Source of the DNA: Pseudomonas_T sp032052615
GTDB lineage: Bacteria > Pseudomonadota > Gammaproteobacteria > Pseudomonadales > Pseudomonadaceae
NCBI GenBank assembly: GCA_032052615.1
Contig: DAMBWF010000023.1
Location: forward strand, 1 to 19,590
Direction: 5' to 3'
DNA: 19,590 nucleotides
Positions within the stretch are counted from its first letter, which is position 1. Every line of letters starts with the position of its first letter. The notes beneath the pieces are model-generated. The model saw only the letters and a list, made by a program, of their open reading frames with translations. It was not told the DNA's origin and did no database searches. This document shows positions 7,898 to 14,751 of this stretch, one piece after another. The position numbers and the translations under genes are program-made.

Positions 7898-10080
7898 CCC
7901 AACAGCTCCTCAAAGTTGCTGGAAATTCGCCCGACCAACTCCAAAGCCTTGTCATTTAATTCCGAGAGCTCGGTGTGAATCTCGCGCAGTTTCTCAGTAA
8001 AGTCCTCGTCATCTTCAGCACTGACCGGTGCAGTTCCAACATAGCGACTCGGGGTTAGCGAGTAGTCATTGGCCGCGATGCCATTTTCACCCTCTATCGG
8101 AACCGCCTTGCAGAGACCAGGCACGTTCTCGAACGTGCCACTTGGGAAACGGCTATGCAGCCAGTGCCCCTGATGGATGAAGTACACAGCCTGCTTGAAT
8201 GCTTCCAGCACCGCATCGCGCACGGTAGGCGCTTCGCTCTTCTTGGTGTCGGCAGCTAACAGCGCACGCTTTGCCTCGCGAATGGCTTTGCCATCGTAGG
8301 CGTCGGAGAGCCTGGCCCGCAGGGATTTCTCTGCCGTATCCAGCAGCTTGAGCCACTGTTTATGACGAGCCTCCAGCACCTTGGCCGTCGCCTTTAGCTG
8401 CGGAGCCAGCGCATCCAACTTGGCTTGTAGGGCCACCTGGCTTTCGTGTTCGATCACATCTGCTGCGGCGATGCCACTACGGGCCAGCGCGCATGCCTCT
8501 AAGGTCGCAGCAATGGCCTCAGTTGTTGCTGTATCGGCGCTCGCCGCTGCAAGCTCGGCTCGGAAAGAATCGAGCACTGCGTGCGTGAGTTGAGCGTCCT
8601 CCTGTTGGTCGGCATTCAGCTCAGCCAAAGTCGCGCCTTCAGCAAAGACGGAAAGCTTGGCGGCCAGATCATTCACAGCGGCGGTATCGGCTGTGATGCG
8701 TTCGGGTAGCGCCGCTAGCCAGTCGTCCACTTGCCGTTGGTACCGCCCAACCAGCGCAACAAACTTCTCCTGCTCGCCGCGATACAACCAGACGATGGCG
8801 TTGAGGTTGGCCAGTTGCTCTTCGGTAAACACATGCGAGCGCGCGGAGACCACGTGGTAGACGTTGCGAGCGTCGATCATTAGCACCTGGTCTTGCAGAT
8901 GCTGGGGTTTGCCCTTGTCGAAGAACCATAGCGTGCAAGGCAAACTGCGGGTGTAGAAGAACTTGTTACCGATGGCCATCATCACGTCGACGTGACCGGT
9001 CTTGACCAGCTTCTCGCGAATGTCGCGATCCTTATTGCCGGCATCAGAGGCACTGGAGGCCATGACAAAGCCGGCACGCCCCGTCTTGTTCAGGTAGGCG
9101 TAGAAGTACTGAATCCACAGGCTGTTGGCGTTGCTAATGGCACCTGTTTTTGCATTGGTGCCCGGCAGGCCAAACGGCAGGCGACCAGCTGGGTCCTCCT
9201 GGGGAGCAACCTTTTTGGTATCCACGCCATCCACGTTGAACGGTGGATTGGCCATCACGAAATCGCACTGCCCGATCAGGTGCTCGGCCTGATCGTAAAA
9301 CGTATTACCCTGACGGATGTTGGATGCATCCAGCCCATGTACCACCAAGTTCATGCGCGCCAGCTTGGTGTTGGTGTCGCTCTTTTCCTGACCGTGAAAG
9401 GTCACGGCATCGTTGACTACCGCATGGCGTTCGTCCTCGATGAAATGGCCGGTTTGTACAAACATACCGGCCGACCCACACGCTGGATCCAGCACCAAGC
9501 CATGATCGGGTTCGATCACATTGACGATCATCCGCACCAGGGATGGCGGGGTGAAGAATTCGCCGCCCTCTTGGGCACCACTCATAGCGAATTTGTTGAG
9601 GAAGTATTCGTAGATGCGACCAAACACGTCGCCAGTCGCAGCCTTGATTGCCGGCCGGTCAAAGATCTTGACCAGGTCCGCCAGCAAGTCGGGTTCGAAG
9701 GCTGTGTAGCCTCGCGGCAGCGCACCCTTGAGCACTTCATACTCGGCTTCGATCACATCCATCGCGTTATCGATAGCCTCGCCCACATTAGCCCCCTGGG
9801 GCAGGCTAACGATGCGATCAAAACGCGCCTTCTCCGGGAGGTAGATGGCAGCTTTACCCTGGAAGCCAAGCCGAATCAGCTTCTCGCGCTGGGTATCCGG
9901 CATTTTGGGATGGATATCAGCCTCGATCTCCGGGAGGTAGGCCTTGAAGCGATTATCTGCATGACGCAGGAAAATCAGCCCGAGCACCGGCATTGCGTAC
10001 TCAGAAGCGGTCAGTTTGGAGTTGGCACGTAGTTGATCCGCTGCTTCCCACAATTCATTTTCAAGTTGCTGGACGTTCAT
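7894..10080 (-). CDS. hsdM: Type I restriction-modification system, adenine-N6 methyltransferase subunit M
   Basis: HsdM with HsdS methylates adenine at the recognition site using S-adenosylmethionine. Numbered from ATG 10080 (728 residues), the N-terminal helical domain covers about 1-150, followed by FTPP (176-179), the SAM-binding DPACGSAG (198-205) and the catalytic NPPF (278-281). The protein is longer than the roughly 500 residues of EcoKI-type HsdM. An Ala-rich, probably coiled-coil insertion of about 200 residues lies between about 430 and 640. The family's usual C-terminal NDYSLTPSRYVG and a terminal helix follow it. A TTG at 10083 is an alternative start, but AAGGA lies 7 nt before the ATG, so I prefer ATG 10080. 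It begins 3 nt after the stop of the small HTH gene, so the two are probably translationally coupled. Confidence 0.95.
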   Translation of the reverse strand: MNVQQLENELWEAADQLRANSKLTASEYAMPVLGLIFLRHADNRFKAYLPEIEADIHPKMPDTQREKLIRLGFQGKAAIYLPEKARFDRIVSLPQGANVGEAIDNAMDVIEAEYEVLKGALPRGYTAFEPDLLADLVKIFDRPAIKAATGDVFGRIYEYFLNKFAMSGAQEGGEFFTPPSLVRMIVNVIEPDHGLVLDPACGSAGMFVQTGHFIEDERHAVVNDAVTFHGQEKSDTNTKLARMNLVVHGLDASNIRQGNTFYDQAEHLIGQCDFVMANPPFNVDGVDTKKVAPQEDPAGRLPFGLPGTNAKTGAISNANSLWIQYFYAYLNKTGRAGFVMASSASDAGNKDRDIREKLVKTGHVDVMMAIGNKFFYTRSLPCTLWFFDKGKPQHLQDQVLMIDARNVYHVVSARSHVFTEEQLANLNAIVWLYRGEQEKFVALVGRYQRQVDDWLAALPERITADTAAVNDLAAKLSVFAEGATLAELNADQQEDAQLTHAVLDSFRAELAAASADTATTEAIAATLEACALARSGIAAADVIEHESQVALQAKLDALAPQLKATAKVLEARHKQWLKLLDTAEKSLRARLSDAYDGKAIREAKRALLAADTKKSEAPTVRDAVLEAFKQAVYFIHQGHWLHSRFPSGTFENVPGLCKAVPIEGENGIAANDYSLTPSRYVGTAPVSAEDDEDFTEKLREIHTELSELNDKALELVGRISSNFEELLG

Positions 10081-10083
10081 CAA

Positions 10084-10302
10084 TCATTCCTTGCGGGCTG
10101 TGGAGAGGCCGGACAGCGAAGCCGACTCATCAGCCCCTCCAGCACAGACCCAGCCATCTACTTCCGACAGCTTGAACTTCCAGAGCCTGCCGATACGATG
10201 AGCAGGCATGCCCCGCCGCTCTCGCCATCGGTAAACCGTGTCCTTGGCCACCCCTAAGTGAAGGGCAACCTGCTCAGCAGTGACCCAAGGCTCAGTATTC
10301 AT
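10084..10302 (-). CDS. Small helix-turn-helix protein, excisionase-family DNA-binding domain
   Basis: This 72-residue protein has the MerR/excisionase-like winged helix fold: WVTAEQVALHLGVAKDTVYR (residues 6-25), then GMPAHRIGRLWKFKLSEVD, which forms the wing and last helix. Such proteins bind DNA as regulators or excision factors. It lies directly upstream of hsdM, its stop 3 nt before the hsdM ATG, so it is likely the first gene of the RM operon and a candidate controller protein. The open frame extends to a GTG at 10365, but the domain begins just after the ATG at 10302, which I chose; no convincing ribosome binding site precedes either. Excisionase activity is possible but nothing in the context demands it. 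Confidence 0.8.
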   Translation of the reverse strand: MNTEPWVTAEQVALHLGVAKDTVYRWRERRGMPAHRIGRLWKFKLSEVDGWVCAGGADESASLSGLSTARKE

Positions 10303-10379
10303 GATGGTTGCGCTCAAGCTGCCATAGTCGTTTAAAGTCGCCTGAAGTCTATCAGCGGCTCCCACACTGCGCAGCTATA

Positions 10380-10393
10380 GAGATGTAAATCTC
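10380..10393. repeat. Short inverted repeat in the spacer upstream of the RM operon
   Basis: GAGAT, GTAA, ATCTC lies in the 102-bp spacer between the Gp2-like gene (stop at 10405) and the HTH-hsdM operon. No T-run follows on either strand. It could be an operator for the small HTH protein. I see no clear -35/-10 pair in this spacer. Confidence 0.25.
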
Positions 10394-10404
10394 ATACTGG
10401 CTCG

Positions 10405-11073
10405 CTACCCCCTGCTGGCGTCGAACCCTCGTTGCCGCCCCCCATAGGACTTCGTAGCGGCCTTGCACAGGTAGCTGGCACGGCGGAACAGCTCAGGCAA
10501 TTCGTCCACCTTGCCGTCCGGGACGTCCCGGTAGATTCGATACGTGGCATTTTCCGTGATATTCACCAGCCCATCGACCTGATCCATCGATAACTGCAAG
10601 GCACTGGCCCAAGCTTCCTGCAGACGTGCAACGAGATTTCGCCTCGTAGACTTCAGCTGACCCGGCCTGTGATAGGCATCAAGATTGAGCAGGAACACCA
10701 GGTGGTAGTGCGGCCTTCCATTCCCTCCCACCTCCCGTGCCCAGGCGTAGCGCACCCTGCAATCACGAGCATCCTTCTTTTGTTCACGTAGCTGACTGCG
10801 GTGGTATTCGATCTTGGCGCTGAATGACGCAATGAACCTGCTGATGAACTTGTTGGCGTCAGCGTATTCAGACGGATCGATATCCCTCGGCAGGTTTAGA
10901 TCCACCCTGAATGCCATTACCCTCGGATACTGGGTGAGCGCCCGCTGGATAACCCGCAGGAGACGAGATAGATACTCCTTAACGAATGGCCCCTTGTCGA
11001 TCATCAAGGGTAGGCCAAGGTAGGTCGGCTGGCGGTACAGGCGGAGATTGGTGTTACCTGGATGACGAAGCAT
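10405..11073 (-). CDS. YagK/YfjJ / inovirus Gp2-type protein (HUH replication-initiator-like)
   Basis: This 222-residue protein matches the YagK/YfjJ C-terminal (inovirus Gp2, DUF3296) family of prophage and satellite elements. Visible motifs are RPHYHLVFLLN with the HxH pair at 122 and 124, and SYLCKAATK with Tyr201 and Lys204. This is the HUH plus YxxK signature of rolling-circle replication initiators. The family is known from CP4-57-like prophages; a direct replication role for this member is inferred. The first ATG (11079) is only 2 nt from AGGAG (11082-11086), while the second ATG (11073) is 8 nt away, so I choose 11073. A spacer of 475 bp with inverted repeats separates it from alpA, and 102 bp separates it from the RM operon. 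Confidence 0.85.
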   Translation of the reverse strand: MLRHPGNTNLRLYRQPTYLGLPLMIDKGPFVKEYLSRLLRVIQRALTQYPRVMAFRVDLNLPRDIDPSEYADANKFISRFIASFSAKIEYHRSQLREQKKDARDCRVRYAWAREVGGNGRPHYHLVFLLNLDAYHRPGQLKSTRRNLVARLQEAWASALQLSMDQVDGLVNITENATYRIYRDVPDGKVDELPELFRRASYLCKAATKSYGGRQRGFDASRG

Positions 11074-11302
11074 GGGCATGACTCCTGGTTGAGTTTCATA
11101 CCGATCTTCGTTACGTGTATTTTTTTAACTGCTACCGGCTGGACACCCTGTGGTCAGTGCTTGCAGCTCATGCCTCAGCAATCCCACGAACCCTACTCGA
11201 TAGTTCAGGCAGTACTCTCACGGTGCCAAATAGCCGAACCCTATGGGTAAGAAGAGCAAGTAAAAGCATAATACCCGTGCCGCAATTGACGCTCTCGGCT
11301 AC

Positions 11303-11331
11303 GCCGTGATCGTGGGATGTTTTCTCACGGC
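11303..11331. repeat. 7-bp perfect inverted repeat
   Basis: GCCGTGA (11303-11309) and TCACGGC (11325-11331) flank a 15-nt loop. It has no T-run, so it is not an obvious terminator. It lies in the same gene-free region as the larger repeat at 11425. Confidence 0.4.
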
Positions 11332-11424
11332 CACACCGCGAATTTCTCCAGGGTGCCTACTCCGGTAATAAACCATCGAGCAACGGCCCTGACACACGCC
11401 ATCAATCCAACCTCCGACTCCCAA

Positions 11425-11460
11425 CGAACCGAGCAATGAGGAGCAGTATTGCTCGGTTCG
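11425..11460. repeat. 12-bp perfect inverted repeat (stem-loop)
   Basis: CGAACCGAGCAA (11425-11436) and TTGCTCGGTTCG (11449-11460) are exact inverse copies around the 12-nt loop TGAGGAGCAGTA. No T-run follows on either strand. It sits between alpA and a gene for an HUH replication-initiator-like protein, so a cruciform nick site or an RNA structure in the Gp2-like leader are the leading explanations. Confidence 0.75.
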
Positions 11461-11548
11461 CTAGAGGCGCCCAACGGGAGGACATACCGCCCCACGCAGC
11501 ATAAGCGCCACGGCCAGCCATAGCCAGCCATGGCGCAGAAGGTCAGTT

Positions 11549-11782
11549 CTAGCTGGCGACACTCAGGTGGCCGGTTGAGCGCACCGCAGCACCCTCCTCC
11601 GCCAGGTCACGCTCCTCGATCCGGGCCAGGATCCAATCGTGCACCTCGCTGTCGACCCAGCCGACGCAACGATCTCCCAACGAGACCGGCCTCGGGAAGG
11701 TACCCTCGCCAATGTGCTTGTAGATGGTCGACCGCGCCAGGCCGGTCGAATCGATGACTTCTTTCAGGCGGATGATCCTCAT
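11549..11782 (-). CDS. AlpA-family transcriptional regulator
   Basis: This 77-residue protein has the AlpA / MerR-like fold: MRIIRLKEVIDSTGLARSTI (1-20), YKHIGEGTFPRPVSLGDRCV (21-40) and GWVDSEVHDWILAR (41-54). AlpA proteins are small DNA-binding regulators of P4-like and CP4-57-like prophages that control excision or element genes. The open frame extends upstream to 11869, but the ATG at 11782 has AGAGGAG 7 nt upstream and matches the family N-terminus. That ribosome binding site lies in a perfect 7-bp hairpin (11791-11809). It follows the winged-helix-like gene on the same strand with a 64-nt gap and is likely co-transcribed with it. Confidence 0.9.
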   Translation of the reverse strand: MRIIRLKEVIDSTGLARSTIYKHIGEGTFPRPVSLGDRCVGWVDSEVHDWILARIEERDLAEEGAAVRSTGHLSVAS

Positions 11783-11790
11783 GAGCGGGC

Positions 11791-11809
11791 TCCTCTGTTG
11801 CTCAGAGGA
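11791..11809 (-). promoter_or_regulatory. Hairpin sequestering the alpA ribosome binding site
   Basis: Read on the minus strand the mRNA would be TCCTCTG, loop AGCAA, CAGAGGA: a perfect 7-bp stem whose 3' arm contains most of the Shine-Dalgarno AGAGGAG of the alpA gene. When folded, the ribosome binding site would be paired, which suggests translational control. It has no T-run. Confidence 0.5.
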
Positions 11810-11846
11810 TGAGCGGGGGAGGTAAAAAAAGACTCGAGGCCTACCC

Positions 11847-13139
11847 CTAGGGCCGCGCCTGAAGACCAAAACGGCAACGAGCTGGAACTGACAACTCAGC
11901 CTCGTCCCTATACAGCCTGCAAACTTTCCAAGGATGGTATTTGATAACCAAGCAACCGTACCGCGGCACAGGAGAGCGCTCCATCAAAAGCGTCGTAACC
12001 ATCGTTACCTGAGTGCCACTCCCTTTGCAGGGTGCTGGGATGAGCTGAATGCGCACACCATCGAGATCGCCCGCAGGCATGCGTTCTAGCAGCTTTCTGA
12101 TGTCTTTAGCCCGCTCAAGCGCCAGCCAACAGAAATGCTCAATAATCCTCGACCAGTTGCGCTCATCTATGTCTAGCGCATCAGCAGTCCTACCAACAGG
12201 CCGCCTAAAGTCAGCAGAAATCATATCCTGCAGGGCTTGGGTCAGCTCTGCACTCCCCAGACGCCCAAGCTCCCTCCAGCGAGTGGATAGAAGAGACGAT
12301 GCGTACCCGTCCAGCCGCCAGAGAAACACATCAAAGGCTTCATCCTTGAGCCGCCGAAAATACTGCTCTACGACAGGCAGAGCAGTCATATTCACAGCCA
12401 ACCGACGACCTTCACCTTTTTCCTGAATCACCACGACCGCGCAACCATCACCCCTCTGCCCAAGGCATGAATGGTTCAGATTGAGAAAGTAGGTCGTACT
12501 GACCTTGGTCTCCGTAAATAGCGCACTTGAAATCCCTCGGACATAGCTTCGGATGACCCCCAACTCGACGAGTCGCTGCAGCTGAGCCTTCAGCCTGAGC
12601 TCGCTCATTCCGGTCAGTTGCCGAAGAGCAGACAGCCCAAGCCCCTGAACGACACCAAGCTCGCTCGCATGACTGACTAAGACTGCAAGCAACCACCGAT
12701 TAGCGATGGTCAGTTGATCGCTTTCTTTCCTAACGGGGGGCTGCCGGTAGCCAACCGACTTACCCGTAGAGTCCCCACTTCCCAGTTCAGCCCCCCTCTT
12801 CGGGACAGAAAGCAGATGCTCAACCACCTGCATGCACACCGGCGGCAAACTGACCTTGGTGACTTCGCTCAAGCGTGCCCGGAACAAGGGCGAAACCTCA
12901 TAGCTCCGCGACGGACGCCCCCTACTAACTGGCACCGTCTTCACAGAGAGATATGCGTCATTCGCCGACAGCTTGGACATCGAACGCATGATCACCCCAG
13001 GAGAAACGCCGAGACAGGCTGCTAGGTCAGCCACCCTCAATCGAACGGCTCCTACGCCATCAAAACGTCTCAAGTACACGGCCAATACAAGCCTTTCTTC
13101 AGGCCCAGCTCCCTTCATCTTGTGCCGCAACATGCTCAT
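11847..13139 (-). CDS. Hypothetical protein with winged-helix-like regions, island control or replication protein
   Basis: This encodes about 430 residues and I do not recognise the family. Near the N-terminus, LRVADLAACLGVSPGVIMRS reads as a helix-turn-helix. A second HTH-like stretch (LGLSALRQLTGMSELRLKAQ followed by LQRLVELGVIRSY) lies in the middle and resembles a winged helix. The C-terminal half is helical with no visible enzyme motif. The two-winged-helix impression recalls plasmid Rep or repressor proteins, but this is only an impression. GTG 13145, ATG 13139 and ATG 13133 are possible starts, none with a good ribosome binding site; I use 13139. An 18-bp palindrome ends 10 nt upstream of that ATG and an iteron-like cluster lies beyond it, both good targets for its product. 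The alpA gene follows 64 nt downstream. Confidence 0.7.
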   Translation of the reverse strand: MSMLRHKMKGAGPEERLVLAVYLRRFDGVGAVRLRVADLAACLGVSPGVIMRSMSKLSANDAYLSVKTVPVSRGRPSRSYEVSPLFRARLSEVTKVSLPPVCMQVVEHLLSVPKRGAELGSGDSTGKSVGYRQPPVRKESDQLTIANRWLLAVLVSHASELGVVQGLGLSALRQLTGMSELRLKAQLQRLVELGVIRSYVRGISSALFTETKVSTTYFLNLNHSCLGQRGDGCAVVVIQEKGEGRRLAVNMTALPVVEQYFRRLKDEAFDVFLWRLDGYASSLLSTRWRELGRLGSAELTQALQDMISADFRRPVGRTADALDIDERNWSRIIEHFCWLALERAKDIRKLLERMPAGDLDGVRIQLIPAPCKGSGTQVTMVTTLLMERSPVPRYGCLVIKYHPWKVCRLYRDEAELSVPARCRFGLQARP

Positions 13140-13149
13140 GTGCACTGGC

Positions 13150-13167
13150 TTAAATTCCGGAATTTAA
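13150..13167. promoter_or_regulatory. 18-bp perfect palindrome at the start of the winged-helix gene
   Basis: TTAAATTCCGGAATTTAA is its own reverse complement and lies 10-27 nt upstream of ATG 13139, where the ribosome binding site or transcript start of the leftward gene should be. It is a strong candidate operator for autoregulation. Confidence 0.6.
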
Positions 13168-13199
13168 ATCGTAAAACATACCCTACACTAGGATATTTC

Positions 13200-13246
13200 C
13201 GTTATTTAGTCACGAAATTATCTAGTGACTAAATAACGTTATTTAG
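13200..13246. repeat. Iteron-like cluster: three copies of CGTTATTTAG forming nested palindromes
   Basis: Copies of CGTTATTTAG occur at 13200-13209 (plus), 13229-13238 (minus) and 13237-13246 (plus). The first two form a 14-bp perfect inverted repeat, CGTTATTTAGTCAC (13200-13213) and GTGACTAAATAACG (13225-13238), around an 11-nt AT-rich loop. The last two form an 18-bp perfect palindrome, CTAAATAACGTTATTTAG (13229-13246). The cluster lies in the AT-rich spacer between divergent genes, which fits an operator array or a replication origin. Confidence 0.75.
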
Positions 13247-13301
13247 AACGAATATCTACTATCGCAGCCGCTGGATGCGCTAGCCTTAGCCAAAAATTGG
13301 G

Positions 13302-14066
13302 ATGCACGACGTGGGACGCAAAAGAACGCCTGGCCTGGAATGGCTTGACCCTGAGAATGTGAGCCAACACCTGTGGGCTCGGGAATACCTATTAGCCAGA
13401 GGCTACGAGGAGCATTTCCATTACAGAGATAAGGTTCTGCCAGATACCCCTCCCTCACACCAGGAAATGCTCCAGATAGGCGGAAAAATCGAGCAGGAAG
13501 ACGGCGCGCATGAGCTTCTCCAAGGAATGAAGGCTGCTTGGCGTCAGGAGAGAAACAGGCACAAGAAAAAAGAGACCGGCCATCTGGCGTGCCTGTTTAT
13601 CCTCAAGGGCGGCACTAAAGACAACCTTAAGGAAATGGCCAAAGAGCTAGATACAGACGCAACGGCGCTGCTGGAAAAACTGATCGCAAAGGCCTACAAG
13701 GCCCACCAGCGTAAAAAAGACAAAACGTCGAGCAAGCAGGTAAAGCAAACCCTGCAAGGTGATCGCAGTCACGGTCTTGAGGACATTAAAGAAATCCTGA
13801 GCGGGGACACACCTCAGCCCACTACTTCTATCACGCAGGGCACTCCCTTAACGGAGCGCTCGACTGACTCAGGCAGCCCATCGGAGCAACCAGTCACCTT
13901 GGAGGCAAACGACATAGCGGAATCTGACCCGGCTCGTGACCTCGCACAGATTCGTAGCGCCATGAAAAAAAGGAAAAGATACACCGTCCCTGATATGAGG
14001 CAGGTGCAGCCCCCTCCCTTCGATCAAGTCGAGGCCCTCGGCACAGCCTCCGAGCCTATGGCTTAA
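13302..14066 (+). CDS. Hypothetical protein with possible ribbon-helix-helix segment
   Basis: This 254-residue, highly charged protein is divergent from the winged-helix gene. I do not recognise it. Residues about 94-135 (HLACLFILKGGT, then KDNLKEMAKELDTDATALLE) look like the beta-strand plus two helices of a ribbon-helix-helix DNA-binding domain. The flanks are rich in Lys, Glu and Gln, and residues about 140-225 look disordered (Ser, Thr, Pro rich). No signal peptide or membrane segment is visible. Stops at the in-frame codons just upstream (two TAG) limit the start to ATG 13302 or the GTG at 13311; no good Shine-Dalgarno is present. It could be a partition or copy-control partner acting on the 13200-13246 repeats. 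Confidence 0.65.
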   Translation: MHDVGRKRTPGLEWLDPENVSQHLWAREYLLARGYEEHFHYRDKVLPDTPPSHQEMLQIGGKIEQEDGAHELLQGMKAAWRQERNRHKKKETGHLACLFILKGGTKDNLKEMAKELDTDATALLEKLIAKAYKAHQRKKDKTSSKQVKQTLQGDRSHGLEDIKEILSGDTPQPTTSITQGTPLTERSTDSGSPSEQPVTLEANDIAESDPARDLAQIRSAMKKRKRYTVPDMRQVQPPPFDQVEALGTASEPMA

Positions 14067-14236
14067 ACGTGAGCTGTTGACCCTCTCCAACACCCATGCA
14101 TCCCGAGTTCAAATCCAGTGAGGTGGTATTCCAAATGGTATTCCACCTACTTTTTTAACCGATATTTTTTCTTATTTTTCAAATAGATACAAATTCATTT
14201 CAGATTACCCCGGCCCACCAAAAACCCTTACAGATC
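14067..14236. other. Presumed right-hand island junction, AT-rich, no gene
   Basis: This segment lies between the last island gene and the strong terminator at 14237. It contains a repeated TGGTATTCCA (14125-14134 and 14136-14145) and weak AGGTGG/CCACCT arms (14121-14126, 14143-14148) followed by six T (14151-14156), which could be a weak terminator for the 13302 gene. After an AT-rich stretch comes a string ending in CCCCGGCCCACCA (about 14206-14218) that resembles a tRNA 3' end, but no full tRNA can be folded. An attachment site here is plausible but unproven. Confidence 0.35.
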
Positions 14237-14269
14237 AGGCACTTAGCGTTTACCGCAAGTGCCTTTTTT
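14237..14269 (+). terminator. Strong intrinsic terminator
   Basis: AGGCACTT (14237-14244) pairs with AAGTGCCT (14257-14264). The inner GCG/CGC pairs extend the stem around a TTTAC loop, and a run of T to 14269 follows. It points rightward. It may end the 13302 gene, or be the native terminator of the chromosomal gene into which the island inserted. Confidence 0.85.
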
Positions 14270-14329
14270 GTGCCTTTGGGGGCTGCTTTGGCTGGGTAAT
14301 GACAGCCTCCACCCCATCACTCCGCGCCT

Positions 14330-14668
14330 CTAGAGGCTCTCCTCTCGAAGAACCAGGACGCTTTCGGGTGCCTCGATACCATCTGCGTTCGATGGCTCGT
14401 TTGTTCCCTCCTTGAGAGCGAGTCGGAGCGTAGTAGGGATCTCAGGCGAGGTCAGCGGCGGAACCGGACCACACGCCTTCAACGCCTTACAGCTATGCAG
14501 CGGGCCGCCTATGGCAAACATGATCGGCTGGCCACTCCCCTGATGCCCGTCCTGTGCTTCCTGGTCATGCTTGCCCGCAGATGGCGGCTGCTTCGTATGC
14601 GTCGCCTGCTTATCGCTGACATGGCCCTGCCAGCATTCATGCGAGGAATTTCCTGGCTGGCCGACTGA
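14330..14668 (-). pseudogene. Possible remnant of a protein-coding frame, unidentified
   Basis: A minus-strand frame is open from just after a TGA (plus positions 14669-14671) to a TAG at 14330-14332. Its translation has the look of real protein, with a His/Gln/Lys-rich first half (including HECWQGHVSDKQATHTKQPP) and a second half containing LHSCKALKACGPVPP. The only internal ATG is at 14521, giving 63 residues, with no good ribosome binding site. The part upstream of the TGA has no plausible start, so the gene may be truncated. I cannot identify it and it may be chance. The rest of 14270-14751 shows nothing else I can support. Confidence 0.25.
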
Positions 14669-14751
14669 TCAGCCGCCTCGGAGCATTAAGCCCGACCCTC
14701 TCCCGACCTCTGCGTGGCGATCCTGGCCGCCTCCCTACCGCCCCCTGGGCC

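Larger units (their letters stand above)
11080..11548. other. Gene-free region between alpA and the Gp2-like gene, rich in inverted repeats
   Basis: I see no coding frame here that I can support. The region contains two inverted repeats listed separately (11303-11331 and 11425-11460). It also has a tandem octamer CCAGCCAT at 11514-11521 and 11524-11531, and a T-run near 11121-11127. It must contain the leader of the leftward Gp2-like gene, and may hold a replication nick site or a small RNA. Confidence 0.4.
1..14236. mobile_element. Genomic island (left end outside window, right end inferred)
   Basis: This span holds accessory genes: a type I restriction-modification operon with an inserted metalloprotease/PIN pair, an AlpA regulator, a YfjJ/inovirus-Gp2-type protein and several unrecognised genes. 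Its base composition is visibly less GC-rich than the LysR-SDR-pit-chemoreceptor block to the right, with AT-rich stretches near 13150-13260 and 14150-14210. No integrase or tRNA gene is present, so the exact ends are not defined. I place the right end between the last island gene (stop at 14066) and the strong terminator at 14237. AlpA and YfjJ-like genes are typical of P4-like and CP4-57-like integrated elements, but assignment to that class is inference. Confidence 0.55.

Noticed and set aside
8992..10032. 346-codon plus-strand frame opposite hsdM
   Set aside because: It is the antisense shadow of a clearly recognised HsdM with all motifs; no ribosome binding site or family resemblance.
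13200..13246. CRISPR-like repeat array
   Set aside because: Only three 10-bp copies, in alternating orientation and partly overlapping; no spacers of uniform length and no cas genes.
14101..14135. tRNA-like GAGTTCAAATCC
   Set aside because: The T-loop string is present but the flanking bases do not pair as a T-stem and no acceptor or anticodon arm can be built.
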